DNA of 64,000 bases from positions 1-64,000 of the forward strand of contig NZ_JBAFWZ010000006.1 in the NCBI RefSeq assembly GCF_036662795.1, written 5' to 3'. The DNA comes from Lysinibacillus_B sp036662795 (lineage in GTDB: Bacteria; Bacillota; Bacilli; Bacillales_A; Planococcaceae). Below the pieces are notes generated by a model that was given only the letters and a program-made list of their open reading frames with translations, did not search any database and was not told the origin of the DNA. Position 1 is the stretch's first letter. The number at the start of each line of letters is the position of its first letter. Below, in pieces: positions 33,844 through 42,862 of this stretch. Made by a program: the position numbers and the translations under genes.

Positions 33844-34329
33844 ATGTTAGGTCAGTTTATTTTAAATTTATTTATTGCAGCGCTATGGTTTCTATTAAAA
33901 GACGATCCGAATGCAAGTTTTTCAACATTTGTCTCAGGCTTTCTAGTCGGTATCGTCATTTTATATGGGATGCATCGTTTTTTTGGTACACGCTTCTATT
34001 TAAGGCGAGTGGCAAAGATCTTCAAGCTCATCCTTCTATTTATTCAAGAGCTAATCTTGTCGAGTGTGTCGGTTTTACAACAGGTGCTTACGCCACAACT
34101 AAATATAAAGCCAGGTATTTTTACATACCAGACTCGCCTGCAGGGTGATTGGGAAGTAACGGCATTGGCATTATTATTAACGTTAACACCGGGATCGGTA
34201 GTAATGGAGGTATCCCCAGAGGGCGATGTGTTTTATATTCATGCGATGGACTTAGAGGAAACAAAGGAAGAGGTAATTCGTTCTATTGGCAAATTTGAAC
34301 GTGCCATTTTGGAGGTGACACGCGGATGA
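33844..34329 (+). CDS. mrpE: Na+/H+ antiporter subunit E (MrpE)
   Basis: 161 residues. Two N-terminal helices and the cytoplasmic domain with VTALALLLTLTPGSVVMEV, the MrpE hallmark. Overlaps mrpF by four bases. Confidence 0.94.
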   Translation: MLGQFILNLFIAALWFLLKDDPNASFSTFVSGFLVGIVILYGMHRFFGTRFYLRRVAKIFKLILLFIQELILSSVSVLQQVLTPQLNIKPGIFTYQTRLQGDWEVTALALLLTLTPGSVVMEVSPEGDVFYIHAMDLEETKEEVIRSIGKFERAILEVTRG

Positions 34330-34610
34330 TGGAGAAGGTGTTACTAGTCTCGCTTATGTTATTTATGATTGCAGTAGCGTTGTTATTATATCGTGTTATA
34401 AAGGGGCCATCGATGCCGGATAGGGCGATTGCGCTAGATACAATTGGTGTCAATTTAATCTCGTCCATAGCGATTGTATCCATTGTGTTAAAAACAAAGG
34501 CTTTTTTAGAGGCGATATTAATTTTAGGAATACTAGCGTTTATCGGAACGATTGCTTTTTCTAAATATATTGAAAGGGGCGTTATTGTTGAGCGGAAATC
34601 AAGTCGTTGA
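34326..34610 (+). CDS. mrpF: Na+/H+ antiporter subunit F (MrpF)
   Basis: 94 residues, three helices. RVIKGPSMPDRAIALDTIG is the MrpF motif with conserved Asp. Its 3' end overlaps the mrpG start by 23 bases. Confidence 0.94.
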   Translation: MMEKVLLVSLMLFMIAVALLLYRVIKGPSMPDRAIALDTIGVNLISSIAIVSIVLKTKAFLEAILILGILAFIGTIAFSKYIERGVIVERKSSR

Positions 34611-35025
34611 GTGGATTGCCGTATTGCTAATATTGTTCGGTTCTATCATTAGTGTAATTAGTGCATTTGGCTTGATACGACTGCCGGATGTTTATACGCG
34701 CTCACATGCCGCTACAAAAAGTGCCACATTATCGGTGCTCACTTGTTTGTTAGGCGCTTTTATGTATTTTTGGAGCCATGATGGATTTGTAAGTATACGA
34801 CTTATTTTAGGCATTATCTTCGTCTTTATTACAGCGCCTGTTGCCGGTCACCTCGTTTGTCGAGCGGCATACCGTGCGGGTGTTCCATTAGCAGAGGGCT
34901 CTGGGGATGATGCTTTAAGACCAGTATTGTTTGGCGATAGTGGGAAGCAAGAAAACACGGAAAAATCAAATCGAACTATTGAAGAGAGCTTGGGAATCGA
35001 GGATAATGAACGTAGCGACAATTAG
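34588..35025 (+). CDS. mrpG: Na+/H+ antiporter subunit G (MrpG)
   Basis: 145 residues, three helices: GLIRLPDVYTRSHAATKSAT is diagnostic. The start is TTG 34588 after GAAAGGGGC; an upstream in-frame TTG gives a longer frame without RBS. The C-terminal ~45 residues are a hydrophilic extension (SGDDALRPVLFGDSGKQE) longer than in the 118-residue B. subtilis protein. Ends the operon; terminator at 35043-35079. Confidence 0.93.
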   Translation: MSGNQVVEWIAVLLILFGSIISVISAFGLIRLPDVYTRSHAATKSATLSVLTCLLGAFMYFWSHDGFVSIRLILGIIFVFITAPVAGHLVCRAAYRAGVPLAEGSGDDALRPVLFGDSGKQENTEKSNRTIEESLGIEDNERSDN

Positions 35026-35194
35026 TTATCCACATGGATAGAGGTGCTTACTTTTTTAAAAGTAGGCACTTTTTTTCTTTTGGGGATAACTTTTTTCATT
35101 TTTCAGCAAAAAACGAGTTTTCCTCTGTGGACATCATTGCTTTTTGAGGATAACACTGTGGAGAACTCGGTGCCCGGGGATAAGCTGTGAATAA
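35026..35194. promoter_or_regulatory. Cluster of DnaA-box-like 9-mers
   Basis: Two perfect matches to TTATNCACA (TTATCCACA 35026-35034; TGTGAATAA 35186-35194) flank five near matches to TGTGGATAA: TGGGGATAA 35081, TGTGGACAT 35126, TGAGGATAA 35145, TGTGGAGAA 35157, CGGGGATAA 35175. All but the first share one orientation. The cluster spans the gap between mrpG and the NERD gene. Confidence 0.45.
35043..35079 (+). terminator. Terminator of the mrp operon
   Basis: GTGCTTACTTTT pairs with AAAAGTAGGCAC and is followed by seven T residues. Confidence 0.85.
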
Positions 35195-35218
35195 TTTGAA
35201 GGGGGAGGAAAATGGGGT

Positions 35219-36157
35219 GTGCAGTATTATGATGGATTAAAGATGCTTGGGCTGAGAGTAGTGAACGAGGAGCTAAAGGGTAATATTGAAGGGAAAGTGC
35301 ATGCATTGTTGGCAGGTACGGCGGGTGAACAACGATTAGAAGAGATATTTAATAAATACACATTGCCTTTTCCATACAAGGTATTATTTAATGTGAACTT
35401 AACGTCCCATGCCTATTTTCAAATCGACTGTTTGCTCGTGTCACCAAAATTTTTACTAGTATTAGAGAGTAAAAACATTAGTGGGCAATTGTCCTTTGAT
35501 GAAAATCCCGATTGGTTAATTCGAGTGAGGGAGAACGGGACGGTTGACGTTTTTGAAAGTCCTGAAGTGCAAGTAGCACGAAATAAGTGGCTATTACAGG
35601 AGTGGCTAATCGCGAGAGGATATGATATCCCGGTTTTTGGAGCCATCGTGTGGACAACGGGCTCGCTACCAAATATGATAAAAAGTCCGAAATCTACACA
35701 GTCACTCTTTGTAAAATCTGTCCCAACTTTTGTACTGAAAGTTTGGGAATCGTATGAGCGGGTCGCTTTACATGATACGGAACTTTCTTCATTAATAGCA
35801 ATGATTAAGCATGAAAGTAAGAGAGCGATGTATGTTCCTTTTCCGATTGCCCCAAGGTGGAATATTCGTTCTACCGAATTACTATTTGGTATTCGCTGTT
35901 TGCAATGTAATCGTATCGGTATGACTCGTTACCATAGAGGCTGGATTTGCAATCGTTGTGACAATTATGACAAGGAGGCGCATAAGGTAGCGATTCAGGA
36001 ATGGTTTGTGTTGCTTAAAGAAACGATGACCAATCGGGAATGTAGAGAATTCTTGCAAATAGATGATCGCTATTTAGCTAAACGCTTATTAAAAAGCTGT
36101 GATGTGATAGAAATTGGCACAACAAAAGGAACAGTTTATAAATGGAATTGGAAATAG
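35219..36157 (+). CDS. NERD-domain protein with C-terminal zinc ribbon
   Basis: 312 residues. NERD (nuclease-related) domain at ~33-150: GEQRLEEIF, FQIDCLLVSPKFLLVLESKNISGQL, with the Asp and E-x-K nuclease-like core. Residues ~225-250 have CLQCNRIGMTRYHRGWICNRC, a four-Cys zinc ribbon, followed by a helical tail. NERD proteins are presumed DNA-binding or cleaving; role unknown. GTG start with GGGGGAGG upstream. Preceded by the DnaA-box-like cluster and followed by a terminator and a 21-bp array. Confidence 0.8.
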   Translation: MQYYDGLKMLGLRVVNEELKGNIEGKVHALLAGTAGEQRLEEIFNKYTLPFPYKVLFNVNLTSHAYFQIDCLLVSPKFLLVLESKNISGQLSFDENPDWLIRVRENGTVDVFESPEVQVARNKWLLQEWLIARGYDIPVFGAIVWTTGSLPNMIKSPKSTQSLFVKSVPTFVLKVWESYERVALHDTELSSLIAMIKHESKRAMYVPFPIAPRWNIRSTELLFGIRCLQCNRIGMTRYHRGWICNRCDNYDKEAHKVAIQEWFVLLKETMTNRECREFLQIDDRYLAKRLLKSCDVIEIGTTKGTVYKWNWK

Positions 36158-36165
36158 TATTATGG

Positions 36166-36202
36166 TGCAGCCCCTCTTTAATAAAAGTGGGGCTTTTTTT
36201 GG
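36166..36202 (+). terminator. Terminator of NERD gene
   Basis: AGCCCCTC pairs with GTGGGGCT followed by seven T residues. Confidence 0.8.
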
Positions 36203-36219
36203 TGTTGTTTTGACTTTCT

Positions 36220-36311
36220 GCCCAAATCAGTGGGGAAAGCGCCCAATTCTATTGTAGAAGTGCCCAATCCTATCTCGTTTCAGCCCAATTCCCACCTATA
36301 AGTGCCCAATT
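36220..36311. repeat. 21-bp period array, GCCCAAT core (5 units)
   Basis: The core (A/G)GTGCCCAATT-like sequence starts at 36220, 36241, 36262, 36283 and 36304, exactly 21 bp apart each time, while the ~12 bases between cores differ freely. In one frame this reads as heptads starting SAQ, but no RBS or start codon supports translation. The array sits between the NERD terminator and the GntR promoter. Same period as the arrays at 50176 and 62376 but a different core. Confidence 0.75.
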
Positions 36312-36330
36312 AAAACTAAACGACCAACAT

Positions 36331-36380
36331 TTGACAAATACAACCGTATTTTATATAGTACATTACAACAGTAATGCACT
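36331..36380 (+). promoter_or_regulatory. Promoter and autoregulatory operator of GntR/ABC operon
   Basis: TTGACA (36331-36336), 17-bp spacer, TATAGT (36354-36359). Overlapping the -10 is AGTACATTAC-AACA-GTAATGCACT (36357-36380), two 10-base arms with one mismatch, the expected position for repression by a YtrA-type GntR protein. Confidence 0.65.
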
Positions 36381-36418
36381 AAGAGTCGTGACATATACTA
36401 TACAAAGGGGGCGGGAAA

Positions 36419-36799
36419 TTGAGTCTCAATCCACATAGCCAAACACCGATTTATATTCAAATTGCGGAATGGCTTGAAAATGAAATTCTTGCCCATCGGC
36501 TTGTCGATGATGGGAAGGTGTATTCACAATATCAGCTAGCAGAAATGTTCAATATTAATCCAGCAACAGCTGGGAAGGGATTAACGATATTACTGGAGCA
36601 AAACATCCTGTACAAAAAAAGGGGACTAGGTATGTTTGTAGTAGAGAATGCAAAAGAGAAAATTTTAGCGACTAGACGCACACATACATTGACACAGCTT
36701 GTAGAGGGAATTGTCCAGGAGGCACGAAGGTTAGCCGTATCTGATGAGGAGCTAATAGCCCTGATTAAACAGGTACAGCAAAAGGGGGAAGTAGAATGA
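36419..36799 (+). CDS. GntR-family regulator, YtrA subfamily
   Basis: 126 residues: winged HTH at ~8-75 (TPIYIQIAEWLENEI, then SQYQLAEMFNINPATAGKGL) and the short ~50-residue C-terminal dimerisation tail of the YtrA class, too short for an effector domain. TTG start after GGGGGCGGG. Its stop overlaps the ABC ATPase start by four bases. It probably represses its own operon through the palindrome at 36357-36380. Confidence 0.85.
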   Translation: MSLNPHSQTPIYIQIAEWLENEILAHRLVDDGKVYSQYQLAEMFNINPATAGKGLTILLEQNILYKKRGLGMFVVENAKEKILATRRTHTLTQLVEGIVQEARRLAVSDEELIALIKQVQQKGEVE

Positions 36800-37695
36800 T
36801 CTGTTGTGAGCAAGTTGTGAAAAAATACCGCAAAAAGTACGCCCTGCATAATATTTCATTCCAAATCGAGGAGCCCAAAATAATCGCATTGATCGGTCGG
36901 AACGGTGCGGGTAAGTCTACGTTGATGAAGCTCTTGGCGGGACATCAAAAGCCGACTGGCGGAACCATTGAAGTACTAGGCGAGAAACCATTCAACAGCC
37001 TATATGTTTCCACAAATACGATATATACCGAGGAGCATATGGCATTCTCGTCTTCGTTTACGGTCTCGCAAATTTTGCAGCAGGGAAAGCTATTTTATCA
37101 GAATTGGCAGGGAGAGCTAGCAGAGCGTTTACTGGCTTATGCCAATATCCCGTTAAAGTCCCATCCAAAGGAGCTATCGAAAGGACAGTATGCAACCCTG
37201 CTACTAGTGTTTGCACTCTCTACTCGGTGTGCTGTTACATTACTGGATGAGCCGATGAATGGCATGGGTGAGGCAATTCGAACTGATTTTTACCGCGCGA
37301 TCTTAAAGGAATATATTGCACACCCAAGATTGATTATGATTTCGAGCCATTATCTTGCCGAGATGGAGCATTTAATCGAGGACGTGTTACTGATTAAGCG
37401 CGGGGTTGTAGAACTGTATAATTCGCTCGATGCGGTGCAAACGATGGCCGTGAAAATCCGTGGTGAAAAGTCTGTCATCCTAGAGCATGTGAAAGAGGCA
37501 GGGATATTAGCACAACGAGATGGTGCACCGTTCTATGAAGCGATTGTAGAGGCGAGTATGGTAAATCTAGCCGCACTCTCAAGCCGAGGGGTGCAAGTAT
37601 TGCCCGTATCAGCTAGTGAAATATGCCGTGTTCTGACAAGTGACGGTGAAGGGGGAATTGATGATGTCTTTCAATCATACGACAGCCTGGTCTAA
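36796..37695 (+). CDS. ABC transporter ATPase (YtrB-like)
   Basis: 299 residues. Walker A GRNGAGKST; the signature is degenerate (LSKGQYATLLL instead of LSGGQ), Walker B VTLLDEPMNGMG, switch SSHYLAEM. Such variants are usual in YtrB/GntR-linked exporters. The C-terminal ~85 residues are the export-type extension. Overlaps the regulator and the permease gene. Confidence 0.82.
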   Translation: MICCEQVVKKYRKKYALHNISFQIEEPKIIALIGRNGAGKSTLMKLLAGHQKPTGGTIEVLGEKPFNSLYVSTNTIYTEEHMAFSSSFTVSQILQQGKLFYQNWQGELAERLLAYANIPLKSHPKELSKGQYATLLLVFALSTRCAVTLLDEPMNGMGEAIRTDFYRAILKEYIAHPRLIMISSHYLAEMEHLIEDVLLIKRGVVELYNSLDAVQTMAVKIRGEKSVILEHVKEAGILAQRDGAPFYEAIVEASMVNLAALSSRGVQVLPVSASEICRVLTSDGEGGIDDVFQSYDSLV

Positions 37696-38392
37696 TATAT
37701 GGGCGCAGGTAAAGTGGAAATGCGCGGCATACAGCACGAACTTTATCATTTTACTGGCTGCACAGCTTATGATATCAATTTTTGCGGTTAATGGTACAAG
37801 TTCATTGTATGGTGGTGGTTCTTCAGTAAGTATGAAAATTATATTTTATAGCTTAGATGGCTTATTAATGTTTTCGATGGTTGTAATTTTTATATTAAGT
37901 GTGATTCATGCTAACTACGGGATGCTGAAGGAAAATTTTAGTGTGGTGACAAATCGGATTACCGCCTCGATTTCAACTATTATTATGCTCATTATTTTAT
38001 GTATTGTCGGTACATTAACGGCAATGAGCTCCTTCTATATTTTCACGTATATCTTTTTAGCATTACGGGACGGAAGCTCGTTTATCGGTGAAACGATGCT
38101 GTCATTTTCGACGGTTCTTGTATTTTTCGCGATATTAGTGCTCGCATCCGCAGGGGGGTTCTTTATCGGCTCCTTTACGAATCTGTCAAAATGGATCGTC
38201 GGATTAGCTGCAATGCTTATGATTGTTATGATACAAATGGGCACTTTTGCTATTCTTGATGTGACTTTAAGGAATAAAGAGCAAGGGATACAGCCTAATT
38301 ATTACATTTTAGCCTTAGTGTTTATAGTGGTGGCGACCTTCTTATACGGATTAGGTACACTGCTTCGTAACAGGAAGGATGTGAGAGTATGA
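37661..38392 (+). CDS. ABC-2-like permease subunit
   Basis: 243 residues with six hydrophobic segments, no recognised signature beyond the ABC-2/YtrC-like layout. The start was placed at ATG 37661 after AAGGGGG, inside the 3' end of the ATPase gene. Overlaps the next gene by four bases. Partner of the ATPase at 36796. Confidence 0.7.
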   Translation: MMSFNHTTAWSNIWAQVKWKCAAYSTNFIILLAAQLMISIFAVNGTSSLYGGGSSVSMKIIFYSLDGLLMFSMVVIFILSVIHANYGMLKENFSVVTNRITASISTIIMLIILCIVGTLTAMSSFYIFTYIFLALRDGSSFIGETMLSFSTVLVFFAILVLASAGGFFIGSFTNLSKWIVGLAAMLMIVMIQMGTFAILDVTLRNKEQGIQPNYYILALVFIVVATFLYGLGTLLRNRKDVRV

Positions 38393-39075
38393 GTCTAACT
38401 TTCATTGTACCGTTGTTGATCTTTCTTGGATTGGTTGGTTTTATCTTTTTTATTTTAAGTCAATTATCGAAGGTTGTTAAATGGAAGAGTAGCTCGTCAA
38501 AGATTACGGTAGTCATTATAAGTGTATACATTCTAGTGGGCCTTCTAGCAATGGTTGCCATGGGTCAGCAACAAAGTGCCTTACCTATACTTTCCGATGA
38601 AGAACTAATGAAAATAAGTAAGGGAGAGGAACAAATCAATAAAGCGTATGCTGATTTTATCTATACTGATATTGATGAAAAATATGTTGTGGAAACTTGG
38701 GAGTACGAATTACAGGGTGATTCAATCACAATCGAAAATTCAAGTGAAAAGTCGGAATATTCATCCGAATTTGTGGTGCAGCGAAGTGAAGAAGAAGGTC
38801 GCGCTATATATGTAACCTACTATAGAACACCGCACATCATTCGAGGGATGGACGTTACGAAATATGTGAAAACTCCAATAGTATCATTTGAGCAAGATAC
38901 TCTTTCAGTGACAAGGGGAGATGGGGTTGAATTACAGTTTTATCAGGTAATGCCTGAAATGGAAATCATGGACTTTAAGTATTATCGATATGAAATGATG
39001 AGTCTTCGCGATCGGGATTATGGAAGGCAGGTTCTTTACTTGAATATCCCGAAAGATGTGCATATTATTGATTAA
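38389..39075 (+). CDS. Membrane protein of the GntR/ABC operon
   Basis: 228 residues. Two N-terminal membrane helices (~5-27 and ~40-60), then an extracytoplasmic beta-rich domain of ~165 residues (DIDEKYVVETWEYELQGDSI; EIMDFKYYRYEMMSLRDRDY). No family recognised. Translational coupling to the permease suggests an accessory or sensing subunit of the exporter. Confidence 0.65.
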   Translation: MSLTFIVPLLIFLGLVGFIFFILSQLSKVVKWKSSSSKITVVIISVYILVGLLAMVAMGQQQSALPILSDEELMKISKGEEQINKAYADFIYTDIDEKYVVETWEYELQGDSITIENSSEKSEYSSEFVVQRSEEEGRAIYVTYYRTPHIIRGMDVTKYVKTPIVSFEQDTLSVTRGDGVELQFYQVMPEMEIMDFKYYRYEMMSLRDRDYGRQVLYLNIPKDVHIID

Positions 39076-39119
39076 TGTAATGAGTAACACAAAAATCGAT
39101 TTAGAATTGAGCGGTAGAT

Positions 39120-39935
39120 GTGAAAAAATTAGTGTATGTACTTTTTGTCTTTGTAGCAGGCTATGCCTTTTTATATTGGAATAATCACTGGCTTGTCGTA
39201 ACAGAAGAAACGATTTCGTCTGAACGGATTCCGCAAGCCTTTGATGGCTATCGAATAGTACAAATTAGTGATTTGCATGATGCTACTTTTGGCGACAAAC
39301 AATCGAAGCTTATTGAAAAGGTACGAGCTACGGATCCCGATGTAATTTTTATTACAGGGGATCTCATCGATAAAAACCGATATGATTTGCAAAATAGCTT
39401 GCATGCAGTGGAGGGGCTTGTTCAAATAGCGGATGTTTATTATGTACTCGGAAATCACGAAGTAGCTATAAATAGGGTAGACGAAATTTACGAGGCACTC
39501 GAGAAGCTAGGCGTACATATTTTACCGAATACATCGCAAGAGATTGAGCGCGACGGGGAGCGTTTAGCGATTGTTGGTATTGAAGATCCGCTAGCAGGCT
39601 TAGACGTGCAGCAAATGCTCGATAAGGCAACACAAACGATGACAGAAGATACATTTACACTATTACTCGCCCATCGACCAGAGGATTTTGCAGTATATGC
39701 TCAAAATCCTACCGACGTCGTATTTTCAGGTCATGCACATGGAGGTCAAATTCGTCTTCCAATTATCGGCGGCCTTTTTTCTCCTGGACAAGGGCTGCTG
39801 CCGCAATATACAGCAGGCAAACATGTAGCTGAGGATACGACATTGGTTATAAGTCGAGGGTTAGGAAATAGCACATTCCCTTTCCGCCTCTTTAATTTAC
39901 CGGAAATCGTAGTCGTAGAGCTAGTAGCGAAATAA
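39120..39935 (+). CDS. Metallophosphoesterase (YkuE/YaeI-like)
   Basis: 271 residues. N-terminal signal anchor (~3-20), then the calcineurin-like metal motifs in order: ISDLHDATFG, TGDLIDKN, LGNHEV, LLAHRPEDF and GHAHGGQIRLP. YkuE-type enzymes are membrane-associated; YaeI cleaves lipid A-related UDP substrates, but the substrate here is unknown. GTG start. Separate from the ABC operon by 45 bp, terminator after it at 39946-39985. Confidence 0.88.
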   Translation: MKKLVYVLFVFVAGYAFLYWNNHWLVVTEETISSERIPQAFDGYRIVQISDLHDATFGDKQSKLIEKVRATDPDVIFITGDLIDKNRYDLQNSLHAVEGLVQIADVYYVLGNHEVAINRVDEIYEALEKLGVHILPNTSQEIERDGERLAIVGIEDPLAGLDVQQMLDKATQTMTEDTFTLLLAHRPEDFAVYAQNPTDVVFSGHAHGGQIRLPIIGGLFSPGQGLLPQYTAGKHVAEDTTLVISRGLGNSTFPFRLFNLPEIVVVELVAK

Positions 39936-39945
39936 AGAATAGTAC

Positions 39946-39985
39946 ATGAAGTTGCTTCATTCTAATGGAGCAGCTTCTTTGTTGT
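39946..39985 (+). terminator. Terminator after phosphoesterase gene
   Basis: GAAGTTGCTTC with GGAGCAGCTTC form a stem with one bulge each side, followed by TTTGTTGTTT. Confidence 0.6.
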
Positions 39986-40123
39986 TTCGAAAATACAAAA
40001 AATTGCTAGTAAAGTCATAGATATTATGGTAAATGTTGTTTACTATTATGATTCTTTTGTTATATGATTGAACCTATAGGTCGTTTGGATAATTCAGTTA
40101 ATTAATAAAAGACGGAGGTTGTT

Positions 40124-42121
40124 ATGAAAATTAAAAGTATAGGTGTCAAATTAACTGCATCAATTATTGCATTACTTTTTATAACATGTATCTCTTTAGG
40201 GATATTTAGTTATTTTAACAGCTCAAAAGCATTGAAGGAACAGGTTGAAACGAACTTAGTTTGGAAGGCTGAGGATGTCTCGCATTACATAGAGGAATTT
40301 TTTAAACGTACATATATTGAAATCGAGGGGATTGCAGAGCAAAGTGTAGTTCAAAGTATGGATTCCCAGCAGCAATTCTCATTTTTAAATAAACGTATTG
40401 AAGGAAGCGAGGATTATTTAGCTTTCGGTATTGTCGATGAAAGTGGAACTTCGCATTATTCTGACGGAACAACAGCAGACTTATCGGACCGTGATTATAT
40501 TAAAAATGCATTCAATGGTGAAACATCTATGTCTGATATTATTATTAGCCGTGTGACAAATGAACCGGTTATTATGGTTGCTACCCCGATTAACACTAGA
40601 ACGGGTGAGAATGCATTATTAATTGCAAGATTAGATGGCTATATGTTTTCTGAAGTTGTAGAGAGTATTACAGTAGGGGAAACAGGCTATGCATTAATCG
40701 TCAATGAAGATGGAACGATTCAAGGACATAAAAAAACAGAGCATGTAAAAAATCAAGTTAATTTCCTAGCACAGGCGAAAGAAACAGGTGAGATGACAGG
40801 AGAGGCAAAGGCTATTGAAGAAATCCTTTCAAATGAAGCCGGTTTTTATGAATTTAAGCATTCAAATGGAGACGATCAATATATTGGCTACCATACACTA
40901 GATAACGGCTGGTCAATGGCCGTAACGGCAGTGAAAAGTGAAATGCTAGCAGGCTTAGATGAATTAAAACGTAACCTCGTTATTTCAACCGTTGTAATGC
41001 TTATTATTGGGCTTGGCTTTGCCTTATTCGTCACGCGTTCACTTAGCCGTCCGATCAAGGAACTCGTTCAAATGAGTGAACATTTAGCAAAGGGCGATTT
41101 CACGCACGAGGTACCAAAAACATATCGTAAACGTCAGGATGAACTAGGTATACTGGCCCGTTCTCTGTCGAAAACAGTTGGCAGTATGCGGGACATGATT
41201 AAGCAAGTAAATAAAAGCTCCGACGCCGTGAATGATGCATCCTGTGAATTAATAGAAGATGTAAATAAAGTAACGAGCATGACCGATACGATTACAAATG
41301 CTATAGCTGAAGTGGAGCGTGGGTCCGTAACTCAAGCAAAAATGGCAGATGAAGGTGCGATGGCAATGGAACAAATGGCTGTAGGAATACAGCAGGTAGC
41401 AGAAGTTGCAAGCACTGTCGCAGAGCATACACAAACGATCGAGGAGCAAATTAATAACGGTCATCAGGCTGTACAGGATTCTATTAGGCAAATGACGGCG
41501 ATTCAAAGTGGCACAGAAACAGAGCTGGAAGTCATTCATAAGCTAGAAGCGGAGTCTAATGAAATCGGATTAATCTCCAATATGATCACGGATATTTCGG
41601 ATCAAACAAACCTATTAGCTTTAAATGCATCGATTGAGGCAGCTCGTGCCGGCGAAGCAGGTAAAGGCTTTGCCGTTGTGGCGGACGAGGTTCGTAAGCT
41701 ATCAGAGCAAACGGCAGAATCTGCCTCAAAAATTAATACATTAATCCAAAATGTACAAGGATACACGGGGCAGGTTGTAAAAGCGGCAGAATCTGGTGAA
41801 GAAAATGTGATGAAGGGGCTTCAGACAATAGATTCGTTAGAACAACGCTTCGGGGATATTGTGGAATCTGTCAAAAACATTACACGTCAAATTGAACAGT
41901 TAAGTGCCTCTGCTCAACAAATGAGCGCAAATACGGAAGAGGTGACAGCATCGATGGAGGAAATGTCTGCTACAGCTACCTCATCTTCCGAATATATTCA
42001 CGAGGTAACGAAATCAACAGCTGCTCAGCACGATACAGTTGAAGAGATGAGCAATCAGGCAACAGAATTATCAGAGATGGCTAAAGCGCTACGAATTGCT
42101 GTTAGTCAGTTTAAATTATAG
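40124..42121 (+). CDS. Methyl-accepting chemotaxis protein (dCache-HAMP-MA)
   Basis: 665 residues. TM1 ~9-30; extracellular dCache_1 sensor ~35-280 (RDYIKNAFNGETSMSDIIIS; VGETGYALIVNEDGTIQGH); TM2 ~285-303; HAMP ~305-358 (LSRPIKELVQMSEHLAKGDF); signalling hairpin ~375-665 with the invariant tip ASIEAARAGEAGKGFAVVAD. C-terminal methylation regions present. It signals to CheA/CheW. dCache receptors often bind amino acids; the ligand is not predictable. GACGGAGG precedes the ATG; monocistronic with a terminator. Confidence 0.93.
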   Translation: MKIKSIGVKLTASIIALLFITCISLGIFSYFNSSKALKEQVETNLVWKAEDVSHYIEEFFKRTYIEIEGIAEQSVVQSMDSQQQFSFLNKRIEGSEDYLAFGIVDESGTSHYSDGTTADLSDRDYIKNAFNGETSMSDIIISRVTNEPVIMVATPINTRTGENALLIARLDGYMFSEVVESITVGETGYALIVNEDGTIQGHKKTEHVKNQVNFLAQAKETGEMTGEAKAIEEILSNEAGFYEFKHSNGDDQYIGYHTLDNGWSMAVTAVKSEMLAGLDELKRNLVISTVVMLIIGLGFALFVTRSLSRPIKELVQMSEHLAKGDFTHEVPKTYRKRQDELGILARSLSKTVGSMRDMIKQVNKSSDAVNDASCELIEDVNKVTSMTDTITNAIAEVERGSVTQAKMADEGAMAMEQMAVGIQQVAEVASTVAEHTQTIEEQINNGHQAVQDSIRQMTAIQSGTETELEVIHKLEAESNEIGLISNMITDISDQTNLLALNASIEAARAGEAGKGFAVVADEVRKLSEQTAESASKINTLIQNVQGYTGQVVKAAESGEENVMKGLQTIDSLEQRFGDIVESVKNITRQIEQLSASAQQMSANTEEVTASMEEMSATATSSSEYIHEVTKSTAAQHDTVEEMSNQATELSEMAKALRIAVSQFKL

Positions 42122-42140
42122 AAAATAGGATGATGCATAC

Positions 42141-42168
42141 GACACGAGTACTACACTCGTGTCTTTTT
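42141..42168 (+). terminator. Terminator after chemoreceptor gene
   Basis: GACACGAGT pairs perfectly with ACTCGTGTC over a 5-base loop, then TTTTT. Confidence 0.9.
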
Positions 42169-42196
42169 ATAACACTCGATTAAAGGGGGCATACGG

Positions 42197-42754
42197 ATGT
42201 TTTATTACAAGATTGATGAAGAGTTAAGCTTAAAGCTCGTCACTAGAAAGGATGCGGATGAGATTTTTGAAATGATTGACAGAGGGCGTGAGCATTTTCG
42301 GCAGTGGCTCGGCTGGGTAGATGCTTCAACAGACAACACCGTAACGAGAAATTTTATCGATATGAATTTAAAAAAATATGCGAATTATGAGGCACTCGAT
42401 ACGGCGATTGTATATCAGGGAAAAATCGTTGGTAAGATTGGTTTAAATTCTATTAATTATGCTAATAAAACAACCTATATTGGTTATATGCTCGATGAGG
42501 CCTATCAAGGAAAGGGCATTATGACGCGAGCAACGAAGGCAATGGTTACACTTGCTTTCGAGGAATACGATTTACATAAGGTTGAAATCCATGTGGCAGA
42601 GGGTAATCTGAAAAGCCGTGCCATTCCAGAGCGACTGGGGTTTCAACAGGAGGGTATCGTTCGAAGTAATGAATGGCTCTATGATCATTATGTAGATCAT
42701 GTTATTTATGGCATGCTCCGAAAAGAATGGCTAGAGAAAGCGAAAAATAAATAG
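42197..42754 (+). CDS. RimJ/RimL-family N-acetyltransferase
   Basis: 185 residues, GNAT fold of the ribosomal-protein acetyltransferase class (B. subtilis YdaF-like): LVTRKDADEIFEMI, REHFRQWLGWVD, acetyl-CoA loop EAYQGKGIMTRATKAMV, and VAEGNLKSRAIPERLGFQQEG. AAAGGGGGC precedes the ATG. Terminator at 42762-42792. Confidence 0.88.
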   Translation: MFYYKIDEELSLKLVTRKDADEIFEMIDRGREHFRQWLGWVDASTDNTVTRNFIDMNLKKYANYEALDTAIVYQGKIVGKIGLNSINYANKTTYIGYMLDEAYQGKGIMTRATKAMVTLAFEEYDLHKVEIHVAEGNLKSRAIPERLGFQQEGIVRSNEWLYDHYVDHVIYGMLRKEWLEKAKNK

Positions 42755-42761
42755 CAAGGAA

Positions 42762-42792
42762 TGAACTCGTCTTGTATAGGCGAGTTTTTTTA
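42762..42792 (+). terminator. Terminator after GNAT gene
   Basis: AACTCG pairs with CGAGTT, then TTTTT. The stretch ACTCGTCT...TAGGCGAGTTTTT is repeated after the sigma scar at 43372-43401. Confidence 0.75.
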
Positions 42793-42862
42793 CGATGAAA
42801 ACTGAAACTATTTTCCAGGGGGTTCCGTCTAATAGAAAATTTCACAAGAAGGGGAGGGGGAA

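Noticed and set aside
35026..35194. Replication origin
   Set aside because: No dnaA, dnaN or AT-rich unwinding element with DnaA-trio pattern nearby; only a DnaA-box-like cluster.
36220..36311. 21-bp arrays read as a CRISPR
   Set aside because: The conserved part is only ~8-10 bases, spacers are ~12 bases, there is no leader and no cas gene in the window.
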